Assembly: GCA_902569725.1 (NCBI GenBank)
Contig: CACFVG010000002.1
Coordinates: 29,298-93,297, forward strand
Direction of reading: 5' to 3'
DNA length: 64,000 nucleotides
Source: an uncultured Pelagibacteraceae bacterium
GTDB lineage: Bacteria; Pseudomonadota; Alphaproteobacteria; Pelagibacterales; Pelagibacteraceae
In this document: piece after piece, positions 58,143 through 64,000 of the stretch
Layout of the letters: each line of letters starts with the position of its first letter
How positions within the stretch are numbered: position 1 is the stretch's first letter
Translations under genes and position numbers: made by a program
Notes under the pieces: generated by a model
Seen by the model: only the letters and a program-made list of their open reading frames with translations
What the model was told of the DNA's origin: nothing
Database searches by the model: none

Positions 58143-58147
58143 ACATA

Positions 58148-58888
58148 ATGAACTCAATATCTGCAAATTTAAATATTATGATTAAAGCTGCTGAAAAAGC
58201 TTCAAAAATATTGATAAGAGATTTTGGAGAGTTGGAAAATTTACAAGTATCTTCAAAAGGTCCAACAGATTTTGTAACAAATTCTGATAAGAAAGTTGAA
58301 AAAATTATTATTGAAGAATTATCAAAATCAAGAAAAAAATTTTCTATACTTAGTGAAGAAATTGGGGAAATAAAAAATGCAGATAAAGATAATTATTGGA
58401 TTATAGATCCAATAGATGGAACTACAAATTTTTTACATGGAATTCCTCATTTTGCAATATCAATTGGTTTAAAAACAAATAATGAAATTGTTAGTGGTTT
58501 AATTTTTGATCCCATCAAAAATGAAATATTTTATGCTGAAAAAAATAGTGGAGCATATTTTAACAATCAAAGAATTAGAGTTTCGAAAAAAAAAAACCTT
58601 AATGAATGTTTGTTTGCGACAGGTGGCAAAGATAAAACTGAAAACAATCTTAATATAAGAAAGTCTGGAAGTGCAGCACTAGACATGGCTTATGTTGGGG
58701 CAGGTCGATATGATGGATATTTTCAAAAAAATTTAAATATTTGGGATATTGCAGCAGGAATAATTATCATAAAAGAGGCAGGTGGAAAAATAAATGATAT
58801 TGATTTTTCCTCAAACGAGGTTTTTGGAGTATTTGCAGGAAGTAACTCTATATATGAAAAAATGCTAGAAAATCTTAATAACTTTTAA
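58148..58888 (+). CDS. suhB: inositol monophosphatase family protein
   Basis: [51 protein letters not shown]. Confidence 0.94.
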   Translation: MNSISANLNIMIKAAEKASKILIRDFGELENLQVSSKGPTDFVTNSDKKVEKIIIEELSKSRKKFSILSEEIGEIKNADKDNYWIIDPIDGTTNFLHGIPHFAISIGLKTNNEIVSGLIFDPIKNEIFYAEKNSGAYFNNQRIRVSKKKNLNECLFATGGKDKTENNLNIRKSGSAALDMAYVGAGRYDGYFQKNLNIWDIAAGIIIIKEAGGKINDIDFSSNEVFGVFAGSNSIYEKMLENLNNF

Positions 58889-58923
58889 TTGTTTTTAAAT
58901 TTTCTTTTGTTATAAAGCCTGCT

Positions 58924-59154
58924 ATGAAAAAAAAAATACATCCGAAATATCACAAAATAAAAGTTGAAATGACTGATGGATCTCAATTTGAAACAAAATC
59001 GACTTGGGGATCTGAAGGTGAAACTTTAAAACTAGAAATTGATCCAATATCTCATTCAGCTTGGACGGGTGGAAAACAAAAAATCCTTGATAAAGGAAGA
59101 GTAAGCAAATTTAATAAAAAATTTCAAAATTTTAGATCTGAGAAAAAAGCTTAA
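58924..59154 (+). CDS. rpmE: 50S ribosomal protein L31
   Basis: [29 protein letters not shown]...[28 protein letters not shown]. Confidence 0.95.
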   Translation: MKKKIHPKYHKIKVEMTDGSQFETKSTWGSEGETLKLEIDPISHSAWTGGKQKILDKGRVSKFNKKFQNFRSEKKA

Positions 59155-59717
59155 TGACGAATGCTCCTTTAATGCCTATGGCAACTGCTGTGTGGCTAGT
59201 AGAAAATACTACATTAACATTTAAACAAATTGCTGATTTCTGCAATTTACATGAGGTTGAGATACAAGGTATCGCTGATGGCGAAGTAGCAAAAGGAATT
59301 GTTGGCTACAACCCCGTTATTGCTGGACAATTAACAAAAGAAGAAATTGAATTATCTTCTCAAGATCAAACAAGGCCTTTAAAGATTAATAATTATAATT
59401 TAGAAATATCAAGTTCAAATGAAAAAATAAAAAAATATGTTCCTTTATCAAAAAGACAAGACAAGCCTGATTCTGCACTATGGCTTATTAGACAACATTC
59501 AATTTTAAAAGACTCACAAATTGCAAGACTTGTAGGTATTACCAAAAATTCAGTAGTAACAATAAGAAATAAAAGCTATTGGAATTTTAATAATCTTAAT
59601 GCTAAAGATCCAGTAGCTATCGGATTATTTACCCAAAAAGAACTTCAAGAAGCTTTGGAAAAAGCTGAACGTAGAATAAAGAGAGAAAAAAAAGAAAAAG
59701 AAAAATTAAAAAATTAA
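59154..59717 (+). CDS. DUF1013 family (cell-cycle regulator-like) protein
   Basis: PLMPMATAVWLVENTTLTFKQIADFCNLHEVEIQGIADGEVAKGIVGYNPV; typical alphaproteobacterial protein. Confidence 0.85.
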   Translation: MTNAPLMPMATAVWLVENTTLTFKQIADFCNLHEVEIQGIADGEVAKGIVGYNPVIAGQLTKEEIELSSQDQTRPLKINNYNLEISSSNEKIKKYVPLSKRQDKPDSALWLIRQHSILKDSQIARLVGITKNSVVTIRNKSYWNFNNLNAKDPVAIGLFTQKELQEALEKAERRIKREKKEKEKLKN

Positions 59718-59785
59718 AATATAAAATAAGAATATAGACAAGTAATATATTAAATGTTAAGTAAACGTCATTTTTGGAGGTTGTT

Positions 59786-59980
59786 ATTAAAATAGAAGTA
59801 AAAGATAATAATGTAGAACAAGCACTGAGAGTTTTAAAAAGAAAACTCCAGAGAGATGGTTTTTTTAAAATAATTAAATTAAAAAATACTTATGAAAAAC
59901 CTTCTGAAAAAAAAAAAAGAATTCTGCAAGAAAATATTAAAAGAGTTAAAAAATTAAACAAACTCAAAAATAGAATTTAA
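59786..59980 (+). CDS. rpsU: 30S ribosomal protein S21 (apparent AUU start)
   Basis: IKIEVKDNNVEQALRVLKRKLQRDGFFKIIKLKNTYEKPSEKKKR; Shine-Dalgarno GGAGG at 59776-59780; the track start (TTG 59774) overlaps the Shine-Dalgarno. Confidence 0.9.
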   Translation: MKIEVKDNNVEQALRVLKRKLQRDGFFKIIKLKNTYEKPSEKKKRILQENIKRVKKLNKLKNRI

Positions 59981-59985
59981 GATAC

Positions 59986-60062
59986 CGCGGGGTGGAGCAG
60001 CCTGGTAGCTCGCAAGGCTCATAACCTTGAGGTCGGCGGTTCAAATCCGTCCCCCGCAACCA
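59986..60062 (+). tRNA. initiator tRNA-fMet (CAT)
   Basis: CGCGGGGTGGAGCAGCCTGGTAGCTCGCAAGGCTCATAACCTTGAGGTCGGCGGTTCAAATCCGTCCCCCGCAACCA; C1:A72 mismatch and anticodon CAT are initiator hallmarks. Confidence 0.97.
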
Positions 60063-60063
60063 A

Positions 60064-60762
60064 TTAAATTTTAAAATTTGATTTTTTACTATCTATCAAA
60101 AAACCTTTTACTGTTTCGACGCTTAGCTGGTTTAAAGTTTTGCCAAAATTTTCTATTTTTTCAATAATCGCAGGTGGAATTGTTATGATATGGCATCCAA
60201 GTTTCTTTGCTTCTATAAAATTATAAGGTTCTCTTACACTTGCCCAAAGTATCTCAACATTTTTAAATTTTTTTGCTAAAGATATGCTTTGCTTAATTTC
60301 TGAAATTGGATATTTACCTGCATCTCCTGCTCTACCAACAAATATTGAAATTATAACTTTCGTTTTTTTGTTTATATTTTTCAAAATTTTTTTTACTTGT
60401 TTGGCTGTATATACTGCTGTTATATTAATTTTAATATTTTGACTATTTAGTTTTTTAATTATCTTTCCCATAAAAATACCTTTTGAATTTACCACTGGAA
60501 TTTTTACATAAACATTTTTTCCCCATTTAGCTATTTTCAATGCCTGCTTCTCAATATTTAATTGATCATCAGCAAATACTTCAAAAGAAATTGGCTTATT
60601 ATTACAAATGTTTAAAATTTTTTTTGAATATAATTGGTAATCTTTTGCGCCAGCTTTTCGCATTAAACTTGGATTAGTGGTAAAACCTTTAACAATTTTT
60701 TTTTTATTAAAAATCTTTATAAGATTTATATCGGCAATATCACAGAATATTTTAGTTTTCAT
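60064..60762 (-). CDS. transaldolase / fructose-6-phosphate aldolase family protein
   Basis: MKTKIFCDIADINLIKIFNKKKIVKGFTTNPSLMRKAG; NINITAVYTAKQV; SIFVGRAGDAG. Confidence 0.9.
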   Translation of the reverse strand: MKTKIFCDIADINLIKIFNKKKIVKGFTTNPSLMRKAGAKDYQLYSKKILNICNNKPISFEVFADDQLNIEKQALKIAKWGKNVYVKIPVVNSKGIFMGKIIKKLNSQNIKINITAVYTAKQVKKILKNINKKTKVIISIFVGRAGDAGKYPISEIKQSISLAKKFKNVEILWASVREPYNFIEAKKLGCHIITIPPAIIEKIENFGKTLNQLSVETVKGFLIDSKKSNFKI

Positions 60763-60827
60763 TTTAGAATTTTATTTATAAAACTTTTAGTTTATATTTT
60801 TATAATTTAGATATATATAGCTTACAA

Positions 60828-61934
60828 ATGAAAATTCCTTTATGTAAACCATCAATAGATGAGAAAGAACTTAATTTAATTAAAAAATCAATAAAAACCG
60901 GATGGCTTACACATGGTCCGGAAAATGTAAAATTTGAAAGTAATTTTAATAAATTGATAAATTCAAAATATTCAATTTCTATGAACTCGTGCACTAGCGC
61001 ACTCGAATGCGCTATAAAATGTTTGGAAAAAAAAGGAGAAATAATAGTTCCTAGTTTTACATGGGTTTCAAGTGCAAATGCTATTATAAACACTGGTTGC
61101 AAACCAGTATTTGTTGATATTGACCCCATTACTAGAAATATAGATTCAAAAAGAATTGAAAAACTAATTTCAAAAAGCACTATTGCAATTATGGTTGTCC
61201 ACTTTGCTGGCCTTCCTTGCGAAATGAATAAAATCTTGAAAATATGTAAAAAATATAAATTACATCTTATCGAAGATAGTGCAGAAACATTGGGTGCAAG
61301 TTTTAGAGGTCGCTATACAGGAAGTTTTGGAATTGGATGTTTTTCATTTTTTCCAACAAAAAATATCACTACGACTGAAGGAGGTATGCTCACATTAAGT
61401 AACAAAAAAATGTATAATAAAGCAAAAAAATTAATTGCTCATGGGATTACTAAATCAAAAAAAGATGCTTGGAAAAGAATTGCATTGCTACCAGGACATA
61501 ATTATAGATTGCCAAATCATTTAGCGGCATTAGGAAATTCTCAATTAAAGAAACTTCAAAAGTTTAATAAAAAAAGGCTTAATTTAGCAAATAAATACAC
61601 ACAACATTTTTTAAAATTTAGTAATTTAATACTAGTACCAAAAGTGCCTAAAAATTTTACTCATGTGTTTCAAATGTATACCATAAGAGTTTTAAAAGGA
61701 TTGAGAAATAATTTTGTTTATTATTTAAATAACAAGGGTATATCTGCTTCAGTTCATTTTGATCCACCTTTACACCAACAAAAAATTTATTCAAAATATC
61801 GAAGAGGTAATTTAAAAAGTACAAATATTCTCTCTAAACAAATTGCCACTCTTCCAATTTATCCTGATATGAAAAAAAAGGAGATTGAATATATAATTAA
61901 AACAGTTAGTAAATGGTATAGGAAAAACAAATAA
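60828..61934 (+). CDS. DegT/DnrJ/EryC1 family PLP aminotransferase
   Basis: IPLCKPSIDEKELNLIKKSIKTGWLTHGP; LIEDSAETLGASFRGRYTGSFGIGCFSFFPTKNITTTEGGML. Confidence 0.95.
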   Translation: MKIPLCKPSIDEKELNLIKKSIKTGWLTHGPENVKFESNFNKLINSKYSISMNSCTSALECAIKCLEKKGEIIVPSFTWVSSANAIINTGCKPVFVDIDPITRNIDSKRIEKLISKSTIAIMVVHFAGLPCEMNKILKICKKYKLHLIEDSAETLGASFRGRYTGSFGIGCFSFFPTKNITTTEGGMLTLSNKKMYNKAKKLIAHGITKSKKDAWKRIALLPGHNYRLPNHLAALGNSQLKKLQKFNKKRLNLANKYTQHFLKFSNLILVPKVPKNFTHVFQMYTIRVLKGLRNNFVYYLNNKGISASVHFDPPLHQQKIYSKYRRGNLKSTNILSKQIATLPIYPDMKKKEIEYIIKTVSKWYRKNK

Positions 61935-61950
61935 AATAGATATTAATAAT

Positions 61951-62931
61951 ATGAAAAATATTTTAATTACGGGGGGATTAGGTTTTATTGGATCAACACT
62001 TGCTAAAAAATTAATAGAAAAAAAAATTGCAAAAAAATGTATTTTAGTTGATAATTTTGGTGGATATATAAATCCTTCACATAGTAATTTTTTTGACTAT
62101 AGAAAAAAAAGGATAGAAAGTTTAAAAAAAAATAAATTTATAATTGAAAGACTTGATACAAATAATTTTAAAGCACTTTTTAATATAGTTAAAAAATATA
62201 AACCAAGTCTAATATACCATACCGCAGCACTACCATTGGCTAAATTAAAAAATGTAAATGCAGATGAAGCAAAACAAGGCTCTGTTGATTCTACTATTAA
62301 TTTAATTGATGCTGTTCGTATGCAAAAAAATAAGAAGATAAGCCTTTCAAGGTTCGTTTATATTTCATCCAGTATGGTTTACGGCGATTTCAAAAAAAAA
62401 ACTGTTAATGAAAATGATAAAAAAAACCCCAAAGAAGCATACGGGATTATGAAATACTCTGGCGAAATAATAACAAAAGGTTTGTGTAAATTATATGATA
62501 TCCCATTCACTATAATTAGACCTTCTGCAGTGTATGGCCCAACAGATATGAATAGAAGAGTATCTCAAATATTTATTGAGGCAGCAATAAATAATAAAGA
62601 AATATTTGTGGAAGGTCCAAATGAAAAGCTCGATTTTACTTATATTGATGACTTAGTTGATGGATTAATACTTGCGGGTACGAAATCGAAAGCTAAAAAT
62701 GAGACATTTAATATTACTTTTGGCAAAGGAAGAAAGTTAATAAATTTTGTTAATATATTAAAGAAATATTATCCCAAATTAAAAGTTAAAATAAAACCAA
62801 AAGATTCCTCAAAACCTTCTCGAGGAACATTATCTATAAATAAGGCAAAAAATTTAATAGGTTATAAGCCAAAAGTAAGTATTGAAATAGGAATTAGAAA
62901 GTATTTAACTTTCCTAAGAAATCTGAACTAA
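61951..62931 (+). CDS. NAD-dependent epimerase/dehydratase (extended SDR)
   Basis: ILITGGLGFIGSTLAKKL; YISSSMVYGDF; YGIMKYSGE (YxxxK). Confidence 0.94.
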   Translation: MKNILITGGLGFIGSTLAKKLIEKKIAKKCILVDNFGGYINPSHSNFFDYRKKRIESLKKNKFIIERLDTNNFKALFNIVKKYKPSLIYHTAALPLAKLKNVNADEAKQGSVDSTINLIDAVRMQKNKKISLSRFVYISSSMVYGDFKKKTVNENDKKNPKEAYGIMKYSGEIITKGLCKLYDIPFTIIRPSAVYGPTDMNRRVSQIFIEAAINNKEIFVEGPNEKLDFTYIDDLVDGLILAGTKSKAKNETFNITFGKGRKLINFVNILKKYYPKLKVKIKPKDSSKPSRGTLSINKAKNLIGYKPKVSIEIGIRKYLTFLRNLN

Positions 62932-63437
62932 CGATAGTAAAAAAAAATTTTATTTCCAGCTTTATTGTTAAATACCATAAACTTCATATGTTCACTTTTA
63001 TGGTCTGAAAGTTTATTTAACTTTTTGTTTATAATTTTCCAATTAAATTTAATATAAAAATTGCAAACTTTTTTTTTACAAATTAAAAATCCTATTTTTT
63101 TTCTTCTAAAAATATAATTATTTGCATGTCTCATAATTAGAGAAGATATATTTTTATTTCTATACTTTTTGTTTACAATTAAGTTCCTAAAAAGAATATA
63201 TTTTTTGTTTTTTGAATTTAATAAAAAATTTCTTACCCCTAGATGTACATAACCAATCAAAATAAAAGAGGAATAAATAAGTATATGATTGTCTTCTTCA
63301 AAAGCATTTTTTTTAAACCATTTTAGTTGATTTTTTAAGTTAAATTTCCAATGTTGCTTTTTTAAATTACAAAGATTATTTATTTGTTTTGAAGTTAAAT
63401 TTTTTGTGGTTACATTTTTTACAACAATATTATTCAT
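62928..63437 (-). CDS. GNAT-like acetyltransferase (tentative)
   Basis: ILIGYVHLGVRNFLLNSKNKKYILFRNLIVNKKYRNKNISSLIMRHANNYI resembles a GNAT core (V.x.YRxxxIxxxLM). Confidence 0.55.
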   Translation of the reverse strand: MNNIVVKNVTTKNLTSKQINNLCNLKKQHWKFNLKNQLKWFKKNAFEEDNHILIYSSFILIGYVHLGVRNFLLNSKNKKYILFRNLIVNKKYRNKNISSLIMRHANNYIFRRKKIGFLICKKKVCNFYIKFNWKIINKKLNKLSDHKSEHMKFMVFNNKAGNKIFFYYR

Positions 63438-64000
63438 TATAGGCTTAAAATAATTTGATTTAGTTTTTTTAATGTATTTTCTTTATTAAATCTTTTTAGA
63501 GATAATCTTCCTAAAGAAGCCTTATTTAAAGATTTATTATAATTTTTTGTAATAAAAGTAATTTTTTTCTTGAAGGAATAATTGCTATCAGGTCTATATA
63601 AAAAACCATATGATCCATTTTTCAAAATCAAATTTGACAAACCTACATTTTTAGGTGCCAAGACAGGAATTCCATGGGATAAAGCCTCTCCAAGAACATT
63701 TGGTGTACCATCATATTTTGAAGTAATACAAAAAATGTCAATTTTTTTAAAATATTTTAAAAAGGGATTAATTTTATATCCATAAAACTTTCCTAAATTT
63801 TGATTCAAATCATAAATATTCTGAATTTTTTCTGAAAATTTACCTTTTCCAACAACGAATGCTTTCACGGATATTTGTTTGTTTAAATCGTTCAAATTTT
63901 CAATAAAAAATAAAGGATTTTTATCATCAACTAATCTTCCAATAAAAAAAACATTGAATTTTTTTTTGCTAGGTTTTCTCAAAATTTTTTTTTTAATTTC
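63437..64000 (-). CDS. glycosyltransferase family 4/group 1, partial (N-terminus off the right edge)
   Basis: NVFFIGRLVDDKNPLFFIENL; FCITSKYDGTPNVLGEALSHGIPVLAPKNVG; frame remains open past 63982 to the window end. Confidence 0.88.
   Translation of the reverse strand, partial: EIKKKILRKPSKKKFNVFFIGRLVDDKNPLFFIENLNDLNKQISVKAFVVGKGKFSEKIQNIYDLNQNLGKFYGYKINPFLKYFKKIDIFCITSKYDGTPNVLGEALSHGIPVLAPKNVGLSNLILKNGSYGFLYRPDSNYSFKKKITFITKNYNKSLNKASLGRLSLKRFNKENTLKKLNQIILSL

Overview
This is an AT-rich, gene-dense alphaproteobacterial chromosome segment. Gene content and order (ThyX, permuted tmRNA, compact tol-pal, hflKC-degP, tkt-gap-pgk-fba) suggest SAR11/Pelagibacterales; that assignment is inferred from the reading, not from a search. 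Most of it is core metabolism and housekeeping: leuA-ilvC-ilvN-ilvB, miaA, degP/hflC/hflK, mrp, thyX, nadA-nadC, ppdK, glyS-glyQ, aroC, dxs-ispA-xseB, rluD, rpoH, purA, thiD, glmM, folP, ftsH, tilS, tol-pal, yebC, the lower-glycolysis cluster, efp, rpmE and rpsU. There are two tRNAs (Arg-TCG and initiator fMet) and one tmRNA. The parts most worth a second look are: (1) a circularly permuted two-piece tmRNA with a 10-nt spacer between CCA and the coding piece, and an apparent ANESYAIAA tag; (2) a small accessory island directly downstream of the tmRNA (about 12.1-14.8 kb) with unknown small ORFs, one missing from the ORF track, a Cys-rich 27-aa tandem-repeat protein and a membrane SGNH-like protein; (3) rpsU, which has no canonical start codon after its Shine-Dalgarno and appears to start at AUU, with thiE as a weaker second case; (4) tolA split by a frameshift at an 11-nt poly(A) tract; (5) a second SGNH-like paralogue next to a PhyH-type dioxygenase that has a perfect FNR-box-like palindrome upstream; (6) the start of a surface-polysaccharide-type cluster at the right edge. 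I saw no CRISPR array, transposase, integrase or rRNA.
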